A stretch of DNA of 64,000 nt from Solicoccozyma terricola (Eukaryota > Basidiomycota > Tremellomycetes > Filobasidiales > Piskurozymaceae): positions 480,218 through 544,217 of the forward strand of contig BCLD01000009.1 of assembly GCA_001600875.1 (NCBI GenBank), in the 5' to 3' direction. The notes beneath the pieces are model-generated. The model worked only from the letters and a program-made list of their open reading frames with translations, did no database searches and had not been told where the DNA came from. The position numbers and the translations under genes were made by a program. Below are positions 1-9,808 of this stretch, one piece after another (position 1 is the first letter of the stretch; every line of letters starts with the position of its first letter).

Positions 1-1180
1 CCCCCCCCCACCGCGATGTAGATCTTAAACCGGAGAATTTGCTGTTTAGGAGTAAAGCTGAGGATGCCGCGCTGTGCGTCGCCGATTTCGGAGTAAGTTC
101 CCAGGTTGGAGATGTATCGACGATTTTCAACGGACGAAATCGTTGATGTGTTAATATGGACCCTTCATCCCTCCCTCTCGCTCAGCTGTCTCGTGTACTT
201 GAAGAAGACAATTTCAACGTACTTACCACTACATGTGGTACACCCGGCTACATGGCTCCTGAGATCTTCAAGAAAGCAGGACACGGGAAACCAGTCGACG
301 TATGGGCGATTGGTGTTATTACGTGAGTGAGGGGAATAAAAGGTCTTGATGTCGGGGGAGTCACGCACCGTGCGCTAAAATACATGGATGATGGGTAATG
401 GTGGGGTAGATATTTCTTATTGTGTGGGTATACCCCATTCGATAGGGATACTCAGTATGAAGAGATGCAAGCTATCATTCGAGGAGATTACAAATTTGAA
501 CCGGTGAGAAGTCTACCCGTGATAAAATGAACTGTGTCGACTTTTGAAAACGGGCGGGGCTTACTGAATTATCTCCCCTCCTGTTCTCCACAGGCGGAAT
601 ACTGGAGAGGTGTCTCCGAAGAAGGTCGTTCATTCGTTCGCAAATGTCTTACCGTAGATCCTACCAACCGACCAACGGTCCAAGAACTACTCGATGATCC
701 ATGGCTTCGCAACGTTGCCGAACACTTCGTACTAGATCCACAGAGTGAATCTGGAGCTGCGATGGATCTATTGCCTCAGGTCAAGAAGGCGTTTGATGCT
801 AGAAAGACATGTGGGTGGGGACGTGGGGGTTGTGTGTCTCCGCTAGGGAGTTTCTTGATTGCTGACTTTGGGGGTTTCGGATGACGACGTTGCATTAGTC
901 CGCAAGGCCGTGTTGGGTATGATGGCGATGCATCGTATGCAGGATGGATTAGGTCAAGCGCAAGCAGCGAAAGATTATGATGAGAAGGCGAACCACGTGA
1001 GACAAGAATTGGAGGGATATAAAAAGGAAGCGGAGACGGTGAGATTGTGGTTGGCGGGGCGGGGCGGCGCTTTCCATCGTATACTTTGCTGATTGGTTTG
1101 TTGGGTTCCCGTTGTGACCGATGGTGGTGGTGTAGGAAAACGTTCAAGAAGTATATGCAGACATTCAACCTTCTCAGTGA
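1..1180 (+). CDS. Ca2+/calmodulin-dependent protein kinase, C-terminal part (5' truncated)
   Basis: Serine/threonine kinase of the CaMK group; the N-lobe lies outside the window. Exons read as about 21-92, 186-322, 410-503, 594-810, 899-1038 and 1136-1180. In order they encode the catalytic loop DLKPENLLF, the DFG motif, an activation loop ending [10 protein letters not shown], the DVWAIGVI segment of subdomain IX, and [13 protein letters not shown] through the [12 protein letters not shown] end of the kinase fold. A tail beginning [17 protein letters not shown] fits the autoinhibitory/calmodulin-binding segment of CaMKI-like kinases. The final exon ends [11 protein letters not shown]. The family is a cytosolic Ca2+ effector. 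The group is clear; the exact paralogue cannot be fixed without the N-terminus. Confidence 0.88.
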
Positions 1181-2144
1181 TTGTTTGTCGTCTCCACTTC
1201 TGACTCGGTCTGGCTCATTAGGAGGTGACAGAGGGGCTCATGTATCGTTTCTTTTTCTCTCTCTTTCCTCTTTGATGGATATGCATTTGTATTATTGGCC
1301 AGTTCAGGTGAATGGGGGATAGTTATACTCATCGCAAGGTATCATAGGATTTACAGACAGATCCAAATGGAACGAGGGAAAAGGGGACATTTGAGTAAAC
1401 AGAAAAAGAAAAGGTATATACATCCATCGCCCGTCGTACTTGCTTGCCACACCCCAGGAGTGACCCTTTTCAGGTGCGGTGTAAACCGCGGCTAAAACAA
1501 GTCACTATACCGAGCCCCTCAACATTTCTCCCCGCCGACTCCAGACTAAGGGAGTACTTTGACAGGAAGAACGAAAGAGCGTCCGAACGATTATAGATGT
1601 TGGTAGAGTTGATTCTCGCCGATTGTTTCCCCAATCCAGAACACTATGGGTAAAGTGTCTGTTGTGAATAGTCAATGGCAGTATGAGGGAGAAGGGAGAG
1701 AAGGGGGGAAGTAGAAGAAGAAGAAGTGGGAGAAGATGTTGAAAAGGGAAGGGAAGTGAGGAGGGATGGCGACACCGATGATCGTTCAGAAACCCTGCTG
1801 GCCGCTCAGCCTACACTAACGGAGGAGCCTATCAAGCACCCTGCGAGCGAGTGATGCAAAGCCAACAAGGTCTGACGACACGACGAGTCCCGACTGTTGA
1901 TGTTGATTGATGTTGGGAATGGGAAGTACCACGGCTGGACCGTTGAAACAAATTTCGAGCTTGAGCTGGGAGGAGGACGGACATGCGTGACCTCGGATGC
2001 ATCACGTGACCTTGATATCGGTTGCACGTGACACCGTCCCCCCGATGTCCGTGTGCCCCCTTCGTCCCTACTCGCCCTACTCGCTCCGACGGAGATGGAC
2101 CAGCTTGACCTCTGTCACCGTCGTCTCCGTCCCAGCTCGCCATC
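1181..2144. other. Intergenic: kinase 3' end and MIC10 upstream region
   Basis: No convincing gene seen in about 960 nt. It should hold the 3' UTR of the kinase and the promoter of MIC10. The distal part is purine-rich (about 1680-1760). The proximal part carries two CACGTGAC motifs (2003-2010 and 2025-2032). Confidence 0.6.
2003..2032. promoter_or_regulatory. Paired CACGTGAC E-boxes upstream of MIC10
   Basis: CACGTG occurs at 2003-2008 and 2025-2030, both followed by AC, 22 bp apart and 113-142 bp upstream of the MIC10 start codon. CACGTG is the palindromic site bound by class-B bHLH factors such as Cbf1, Pho4 and USF. Binding here is inferred. Confidence 0.45.
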
Positions 2145-3132
2145 ATGTCCAGCCCCGCTACCGCAACCACCATCGACACCACCGCAACCACCGCAACCAC
2201 CTCCGATGCTCCAGTCGTCCAACCCGCCGCCATCCCCTCTCCGCCGCTCACATTGAAAACCATCCCAAGCGAGGATGTCGTAGCAAGGAAGGTGTGTTCT
2301 TCCGTCTTTCTTATTAAACCATCGTTAGTGTACTGATGAGTGTATTTCGGATGTTTAGTTTGATAGCTGCGTGAGTGGCCTCTGCGTTCCATTCCACTGG
2401 TCCTTTACCCCACTTCGCTCACTCAATCCGACCACAATCATCTCCTGTAACCGCTTCCTATTATCAGATGGCAGATATGATCGTAAACACTGGAATCGGA
2501 TTCTCAGTTGGTGTAGTTGCAAGTGTATTACTATTCCGTCGTGAGTTGTTTCCCTCTCCCATTCTTCTGTATTACGTCCTTTACCGGATAAATGGTCCTG
2601 TTTGATGGGAATTACAAGAGCTGATGTTTCAATCTGGCGTGTTCAAATTCTAGGTCGTGCTTGGCCCGTCGCTTTATCAACTGGGTGAGTGGGACCTCCT
2701 GTTTCGGGAACACCAATGAGTTGAATATGTATATTGATGGGCGTATTGCGGGGTTTGTGGTTTTCTTTGTAGATTCGGTGCAGGTGTCGCGTATCAAAAT
2801 GTGAGGTCTGGGAACATGAAGATGCCAAGGATTTACGGATATCTGATTCGCTTTTTTTTTCCTTGCTTCTTTTTCTTTTCTCTTACGTCTTGTGGAAAAT
2901 CTTGTCACAATCTATCCGTTTACGCCACGTCTTTACGACGCTTCGTTTCATCTCCATCATCTTCTTAATTCCCTCTTCCTTCTACTTTCCTCCCGTCTCT
3001 ACCGCATTCCGTAACCTCAATCCCCGAACAACCAAATACCTACCCTACCTACCCAATAAAAAACAGTGCAACATCTCATTCAACCCCTACGCTCTCCCTG
3101 GAACCAGGATACTATCTCCCTCCAAGGAATGA
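2145..3132 (+). CDS. MIC10: MICOS complex subunit Mic10
   Basis: Small inner-mitochondrial-membrane protein that oligomerises to bend membrane at crista junctions. Exons 2145-2291, 2359-2370, 2468-2540, 2654-2684, 2773-2800 and 3067-3132 join in phase to 118 residues. A Ser/Thr/Pro-rich N-terminus (about 1-40) is followed by the first membrane segment with glycine motif NTGIGFSVGVVASVLLF, the conserved RRAWPVALSTG turn, and the second segment FGAGVAYQN; the C-terminus is CNISFNPYALPGTR. The two glycine-rich hairpin helices are the family hallmark. Exon 2 is only 12 nt (FDSC) and the last intron is 266 nt, far longer than its neighbours. The start is the first ATG in frame with the conserved core. 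Confidence 0.93.
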
Positions 3133-3481
3133 AAAGGGGACGAGGAAAAAAAAGTAGCCTCCACTAATGGAATGTGAATAGAATGAAATATACATGATAA
3201 GGGTTGTTCTTTGATCTTCAAAGAAAAAGGAAAACAAGAAAAACAATGTCCCCTGAAAAAAATCGATCAACGATCAAAAATCGTACATACACTTTCTACT
3301 CGTGTTTTGGAAGAGTTTATTTTCGAGTCTCGGAAACTGATTTGTTCCAAGTTGATCCCTCGTCGATTCCGAACCGAAAAACCCCCCCGTTTCCCCTCGT
3401 CTTTCTTGTTCATTATATGTGGGTTTTTTTAAGACATCATTTCGACGGATTGATTCGATTCCTATTCCTCGCCTTCCACCG

Positions 3482-3548
3482 GCATATTATAATTTCCCTC
3501 TCACCTTCCCTTCCTCCCTTCCTCCCTTCCTCCCTTCCTTCCCCCCCC

Positions 3549-3597
<49 letters not shown>
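3482..3597. repeat. Polypyrimidine tract ending in a C homopolymer of about 48
   Basis: Imperfect CCTTCCCT repeats run into an almost uninterrupted C homopolymer (about 3550-3597). Tracts like this slip in both replication and sequencing, so the stated length should not be trusted. The opposite strand could form G-quadruplex structures. Confidence 0.9.
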
Positions 3598-3599
<2 letters not shown>

Positions 3600-3825
3600 C
3601 GCTGCTTCTCACACCAATGTCTCACTCCAATCCAGTACTATCAACAATCTCACTTTCTCCAGATCCACTAAACCCTTTCTTAAAACTACTTAAAATCACA
3701 TCTTTCTCTTCTTTTGCCTTTTCTCGAATTGATGATAAAGATGGGATTTTTTGATCTTTTGGAGAGGTGGTTGTGGGTGTTGAGATCGTTCGTTGTTGTT
3801 CATTTTGGTATGCTGTAGTTGGGCG

Positions 3826-3860
3826 AGGGTGGGGGTGGGGTGGGGGTGGGGGGGGAGAAG
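3826..3860. repeat. G-rich tract with quadruplex potential
   Basis: Successive runs of five, four, five and eight or more guanines separated by single thymines or short spacers. This satisfies the usual G-quadruplex spacing rule. It is intergenic and no function is visible. Confidence 0.7.
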
Positions 3861-5140
3861 GGTTGTTGAGATGGATAAGACATTAGATAAAGTAAACGGG
3901 AGATGCGGGGTGTTGGATGTTGAAAAACAATGATCCGATCAACCATTCAACGAACTTACCTCTTCGATATAAAATCAATGAAGTAACAACAATCACAGGG
4001 AATGAAATGATGATTGTCTGAAAGAAACCAACCAAAAAAAAATAACCCCCCCCCCCCCCAGGCAAAACAAATGACCCAAGGTGTAGTAGTTATATCAGCG
4101 GAATCAGCCAAAATGAGTGGATAGGAATATATCAACGGACTCTGAGACGTTTAGCTTGAGGTGTTAGAGGTGCCATATTGGGGTTGTTATGTTGTGTGGT
4201 TGGGGCAAGGGGTTCTTTGTCGTGGTTACTGAGCGTTGTGATGAGCTCGTTCGTTCGTTGTTGGTCGTTGATGTTGTTTGACTCGCGAGGAATCTAATCC
4301 TGCTAACGGGTTCGCGTTCTCGTGACTTTCAGTGTTTTGGCCCGGAAGTAGAAGCTGTAACTTTCTCTGATGGACTGTCAATGTCTTGAACACCCAGGCA
4401 AAATGACAGCTCAACAACATATATATAATTTCGGTGGTTTTCCAGATAAACTTCTGCCTACCATCTCCTTATTCAACAATTTTCCCACTTTCTTTCAAAC
4501 CCGAATATTTTTCCTAACTTATATTTTCCAAAAACCAACTAATTTCAAACGAAGCTATGCGTATCACGAACTTTCCTTCCCCATTCGTATTGGGAATATA
4601 TTTCCTTCAGAGGGGGATGAAGAGACGAGGTAACGGTGATTACTTGGATCTCGCCTTCATCTCTGATAGGTTAACCCGCGGGCGGGTTCAAGATATAGTT
4701 GGGAATGGAAGTGGGAAGAGAGGAAGGTGCCGGAAAAGAGAAGGTAAGAAATGTTAGAGATCGCGGGGGGGAATAAGAGAAACGAAACAGCGAAAGGAGG
4801 ATCCCAAACCATCGCATTAGTAACCCCCTCTTGAATTTCCCACGATTTCAATTCAAGGAAAAATACCTACTTCTCCTCTTCCTCCTCTGTCTCCTCATAC
4901 GTTTCTTTGCCCACTTTGCTCTCATGATTAAAGATCCTATTTTTTTTTCCGTGTCATGTGGGCCGTGTTTTTGGTGGTTAGTACGCGGTGGAGACCTAGA
5001 TTACATGAGGGGAGACTGCACTACGATGATTCTACTTTTGATACTTACCAGTGGATGAGATGAAGATGGAGATGGGGATGAAGAGTGGAAGCTTCCGGAT
5101 GCTGATAGGATCCGGGGGATTAAATAATGGTGCCCCGGTG

Positions 5141-5250
5141 ATGACGTGGATGCTTATCAATCTTGTGTGATTTGGGGCTGGGAATGACGTGGATCTTATC
5201 AATCTTAGTGACTTGGGAGTGGGTAATGACGTGGCAGATTAGGTGAGTCA
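5141..5250. repeat. Tandem 42-43 bp repeats carrying TGACGTGG, followed by TGAGTCA
   Basis: Units start at 5141, 5184 and 5226; each opens with ATGACGTGG, and the first two share the following CTTATCAATCTT block. The TGACGTGG cores lie at 5142-5149, 5185-5192 and 5227-5234. TGAGTCA, an AP-1/Gcn4-type bZIP site, follows at 5244-5250. The array ends about 270 bp before the start codon of the REEP-type gene. TGACGTGG is the core of the metazoan XBP1/ATF6 UPR element; the regulatory role here is inferred. Confidence 0.75.
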
Positions 5251-5523
5251 CATGTCATTCATTCCTAGTCGATCTCATTGAACCTACAGTCGTGGAAGGA
5301 AGGGTCACTGATCACCCAACACTCGCGCACAACTAGTTACTCAACAGTTGTCTACTATCGCACCTCGTTCAGTGGAATCCACATCCTTTCACCTTCGAGC
5401 CGGCCTTTCGTCGTACAATACAATACATCCATTTGGTACATATATCAAAGCCATCCACACATAAAACCTGCTTCAAACACTTCGTCATCTACTATCCCCT
5501 CCAATCTCCCAAAGTCAAAAACA

Positions 5524-7154
5524 ATGTGGTCATTAATCTAGTATGAATCCTCTCTCATTCCCCATCCATACACCGTGAATTCGACCCCCTTTACTGACTT
5601 TCCCTCTCTCCTTCCCCCCTCCCCCCATCTCTTCCACATCCCTTTCCCACTATCGCCACCTTCCATAACCCACCCTCCACCCACTACAGTATTCTATCAA
5701 CACACATCTACCCCTCATACGCATCATACAAAGCCTTATCATCTCCACCAACATCATCGGATTCAATCTCAGGTAGACAAGTGGAAAGGTGGTTGACGTA
5801 TTGGTGTGTTGTTGGTATTTGGACGGGGTTGGAAGGGTCGGTTGAATGGGGTGTGAGATGGTAGGTCTTGACCCCCGGGGGGGGGGGGCGTGGGGTTGAA
5901 AGAGAGATATTGATTTTGGCGAAAACTAAATTGGTTTGGCTTGTTTTCCCCTTTTGTCCGGTTAGGATTCCTTTCTATGGGTTTTTCAAATGTTTGTTCT
6001 TCCTTTGGTTAGCGCTTCCACAGACTGAGGTGAGTTCAACCATCGATGTTTTAAATATATTTAATCCAAAAAATTCGCTGATTGCTAGAGGGGACGTTGG
6101 GTGCGGGGGTGTTTTTCCTTTTTCCTTTCAAATCAGGGATCAACAATCATATACACGAATATCGTCGCTCCATTATTCGCAGAACATGAAGATGATATCG
6201 ATGCGTTTTTGGGTGGGATGAGAAGTAGAGTAGGACAAGGGTTCGTGGTTGGATTGAATTGGTTATGGACAAAATTCAGAGAACAAATCAATGTGAGGGA
6301 AAAATCCACCCCCCGAATCCATATCTCGTATCGGAAACCTAAGACGAACTCGATTTTTTTTTTTGGGTTCCCAACCAGCTTCAAGCTTCATCTCCAAACA
6401 TATACGGACCTCACTCAGGTGGACCTAATGCATACCCTTACGATCAAGGTATGATGCATCAACCACCTGCTATTGGGAATCAACCACCTACAATGCAAGA
6501 TCCAGCGAGTGGAGCTGTAGCTGGGTTTTATTCGTTGGCTAGTAGATATGCAATGCAGTGAGTTTTTGACTTTTGGGCGGTGGCGGTGGCGGTGATTGCC
6601 TTTCGAGCGGGTTTTTCGATTTGATGTTTGGTCGTTAATGATGATGTTTTGGAATGGAAAACAGGTATTTGCCGGTGGCGGCTACGGCACTTGCTAATGC
6701 TGTTCGACCATTAGCCGCTACCACCACCACCAACCCAAATGAACCGAGTTCATCGATGCAAATGCCAATCCCGATACCTACACCTGCTTCTTCCAGGACC
6801 AATCGAAGTGTATCACACGGACAAGGATACGACGTACCATCTTCTCTTGCTGGAGAACAACACGACGACCGACATGATGCGGCTCGAGGGTATTCGTCGT
6901 CCGTGCCAATGACCGCACAACGCGCCGATCGACGTCGTACCGAGGGTGGTAAGAAATCATCCGATGATTCGTCAGAGTCTAATGAGGATGGTAGTGGTGG
7001 TAGAGTCAGGAGTTCGTGGGGTGGTACGTCGGGGTATGAGGAGATTAGACAGGAAGATGTGGAGGATGAACCGGTTACACCGTCATCGGGAAGGGGTTCG
7101 AGTTGGTTTGGATGGGGTTCAGCCACTCCTGGTGTTAAACCGAAGAGCGAGTGA
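5524..7154 (+). CDS. REEP/Yop1-type TB2/DP1/HVA22 ER-shaping membrane protein
   Basis: Predicted reticulon-like hairpin protein that curves tubular ER. Exons 5524-5540, 5690-5860, 5966-6029, 6137-6292, 6379-6557 and 6665-7154 join in phase to 358 residues. The TB2/DP1 domain (about 1-95) shows IYPSYASYKAL, RWLTYWCVVG, WIPFYGFFKCLFFLWLALPQ and the IY..IVAP end typical of the family. A hydrophilic segment is followed by a Pro/Gln-rich stretch and a Ser/Asp/Glu-rich tail ending WFGWGSATPGVKPKSE. At 358 residues it is about twice the size of yeast Yop1 (180), closer to REEP1-4-like proteins with long cytosolic tails. The tiny first exon (MWSLI) is required to reach the conserved Tyr-Pro motif. 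Confidence 0.9.
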
Positions 7155-7339
7155 GAGTCAACAGATGATGTCGAAGGTTGTATACAACAGGTAAGATTTC
7201 ATAGGGATTGTATGTATTTTTCTTTCACTCTTGTGTTCTCTACGTTGTACAAGGACATGCGAATTTGTCGTTATAACAGAAGGGTTCCGTTCCAACTTCT
7301 GTACGTGAGACCAGCCCGTTTTCCATCGTCTGGGTCCTT

Positions 7340-9297
7340 TCAGTGTCCATGTCTTGCCATTTCTAGAATATCACTCGCAGTCTTCGCAGCTCTCAACGTG
7401 CCTACATTTTCCTTCCCACTCCACGAGTCACCTTGTCGTTGTTTTCCATTCTCCGCAGCTTGACTTTGATCCAACGTCCATTTATCCAAGAATCCGAGGT
7501 TGGAGGGACCATAACTCCCATTGTTTCCCGGATTGGCAGGATAGTGCATCGGTGTGAGGACCTCGGGACTAGAAAAAGATAGTAGAAGCGTGGCTGCTTG
7601 TTCTTCTATGGAACCTGAACGACCATCTGTTCCCCCGTTGGAAGGGAAAAATCGAGGTGAGTCGTCTGTTAATCCGATGGAAGATCCTGTAGTAGATGTG
7701 GCTGAAGACGAAGCGGGGTGATGATGATGGCTCGGTGGCGATCTCCTCCATTGACCAATTGGATCTCTATCTCGATTTCCAGAAGATTCCAACGAATCCT
7801 GTCTCAAACCTGTTACTCCAGGGAACAACGAGTTGACTCCAAGAGAAGGGGGTAGAAGAGGACTGGGTTCGATGATTGATCTATACCGCGCATTCCCATT
7901 CGTCCAGCCGCCGCCTACCTCTTCACGTCCAGGATCAGCCATGAAGAATGGACTACTTGGTGATGCCGAAGTGATAGGGGGTGGGAGGTACAAGTCTGGA
8001 TTCCGAATTTCACCTGCACCTATTGCCACTCGAGCTGCACGAGCCACTTCAGACGGAAGGTTTGGGAGTGCGAATCTACCGAATCCACTGGATGTCATTG
8101 TCGTTGATGTTGACGACGCCAACGACAAGGAACTCGACGTAGCGTTTGACTCTGCTGCCAAGATGGCTACCATTGACGTTGGTGCGTTGACATTTCTTGA
8201 TAGGCCTTGGGTTTGTGATTGTTGTTGTGAAGCAATGATGCTGGATGATCCACCTGACGATGATGATCGACTGGTCATTGACTTTGCTTTTTCAGACGAA
8301 GGATGTATTGATCCAGCAGGTGGACATGGTTCAGGTACTGTAGCTTCAGAGTCCGCATCCCCACCTGAGAAGGATACGTTGGACCTATGACTCGTACCGG
8401 TTGTTGGACTTCTGGTATATCTAGACAACGGTGAGTTTCGTATGGATAGAGGAATTACCGCGGCGGTTTCCCTCGGTGACGCGGTGTTTCGTCTTGGATT
8501 TGATGTCCAATTACTCGCTGGTAACGGTGACAATGGTCGTTGATCAAGAGGAGATCGATATGATGATGAAGGTTGCATATCAAAATCTGCCTCTGCCTCT
8601 GCCTCTTCTTCTTCTGAAATCGTTCCTTCCGAACGTGGTGGCGAGACTTGTCTTTCATGAGCAGACCGGCGTGGCGACGACCCTCGTTGATCCAATTCCC
8701 TTTCCAACTCTGTTATCCGTTTTTTCAACTCCTTCATATGAACAACCGTCCTCTCAAGGACCTGTATTCGTCCGTGTTTCGGCGCCATCAGCTCGCTATT
8801 CTAAGAAATAATGCCGACACAAGCCATTGGGTCACACATACCTCCAATTTGAATGTCTCTCCTCCCTTCCCCTCCTCGTCATCTGCCGCCAAACTAGGAA
8901 CCAGAGCTCTTAATTCCTTATAAGCTACATTCATCTTCTCTCTTCTTCTCCTTTCAATTAGTGAATGATTCGCCTTTCTAAGTTGTTCTCTTGATAATGG
9001 TTTTCCCGGTGCTTTGACGGTTGAAGACGAAGACATGTTCGAAACGGTTGTTGAAACGGATGTACCTGGTCTCGATGACCTCCGCTTCGTTGACATCTTG
9101 GTACGTTTCTCAACGAAAGGTAGGTACTCTTCCTCTTCCCCTGATGGTTCGGAAAAAGTCGATACCTCTGTTGTAGGAGATGGCTTTGAGCGTTTGGAAG
9201 ATGTTCGCGGGTGTAATGTCGTCGTGTTCGTCGGTTGATAGGCGGCCAGTACCTCGTCCTCGTCCTCGTCTGCCATTGGACGTTTTCGTGATGACAT
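7340..9297 (-). CDS. bHLH-zipper transcription factor
   Basis: Nuclear DNA-binding regulator. Two exons (9297-8842 and 8800-7340, intron 41 nt) give 638 residues. The N-terminus is acidic and basic by turns; the basic region at about 108-121 (KANHSLIERRRREKMN) has the His-x3-Glu-x3-Arg pattern of class-B factors that read CACGTG. Helix 1 is AYKELRALVPSL, then an extended loop of about 25 residues holding the intron, helix 2 VLERTVVHMKEL and a short leucine zipper KRITELERELDQ. The remaining roughly 430 residues are Ser/Pro/Thr-rich and disordered. A (TC)n tract abuts the start codon. I cannot assign an orthologue. Confidence 0.88.
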
Positions 9298-9808
9298 GGA
9301 GAGAGAGAGAGAGAGAGAACACGGGGAATGAAGCTTTGGTTGAAAGTGGATGTGGATGAATGACGGGACGGATGAGCCCCGAAAACAGTACTAACGACTA
9401 TGCTATATGCGACAGAACGCCAAGCTGTGATACCTACCTGACTGATGGTGGCTGACGATGACCTCCCTGAGCAACGTGGGTACGGCGGAGCAAGTCGACG
9501 AGTCGGTCGTGTGACCACGTTTGTCGACGGAACCCGTTCCCGTTGACGGTGACGATGACATCCGCGGCTATAGCTTCCAGTCATCACCCCAGTTGAACGT
9601 TCCACACCCAACCAAAGGTTTACAGAGAGCGAACGTGTGTTGCCCGGTTAGTCACCGCGGAGTGCCCCCGGGGCCCCGGAAGCATCGGGGGGCGGGGAGG
9701 GGGGGGATCTGAAACAGTCATATGAGTCTCATGCTGTACACGTATCGTCGTATTCGTACCGTACACAAGTCCCTAGTAGTGCACTTCTCCGTTTGGGCCA
9801 TCTCCCCC
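9298..9808. other. Intergenic between bHLH gene start and PPR-like gene end
   Basis: About 510 nt without a convincing gene. It should contain the promoter of the bHLH gene and the 3' UTR of the PPR-like gene. A G/C block with CCCCGGGGCCCCGG and G runs lies at about 9667-9710. Confidence 0.55.
9299..9319. repeat. GA/TC dinucleotide tract abutting the bHLH start codon
   Basis: About nine GA units on the + strand, read as (TC)n on the coding strand directly upstream of the ATG at 9297. It sits where the 5' UTR or core promoter should be; pyrimidine-rich leaders of this sort are common at fungal transcription starts. Confidence 0.75.

Larger units (their letters stand above)
3133..5523. other. 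Gene-poor 2.4-kb interval between MIC10 and the REEP gene
   Basis: I see no gene in it: the open frames are short, low in complexity and resemble nothing. It is rich in simple sequence: a CCTTCCCT-type pyrimidine tract (3500-3545), a C homopolymer, G-rich runs (about 3826-3860), a second C run (about 4046-4060) and A/T-rich stretches. The right end (5141-5250) carries tandem TGACGTGG repeats, listed separately, and is probably the promoter of the following gene. Confidence 0.6.

Noticed and set aside
1832..2392. 186-codon minus-strand open frame over MIC10
   Set aside because: It is the antisense of MIC10 exon 1 and its promoter; composition (His/Val/Gly) mirrors the coding strand and no family motif is present.
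3204..3671. 155-codon + strand frame ending in poly-Pro
   Set aside because: The proline run is only the C homopolymer translated; the rest has no motif and no splice or conservation support.
7833..8390. 185-codon + strand frame inside the bHLH gene
   Set aside because: Antisense shadow of the long second exon of the bHLH gene.
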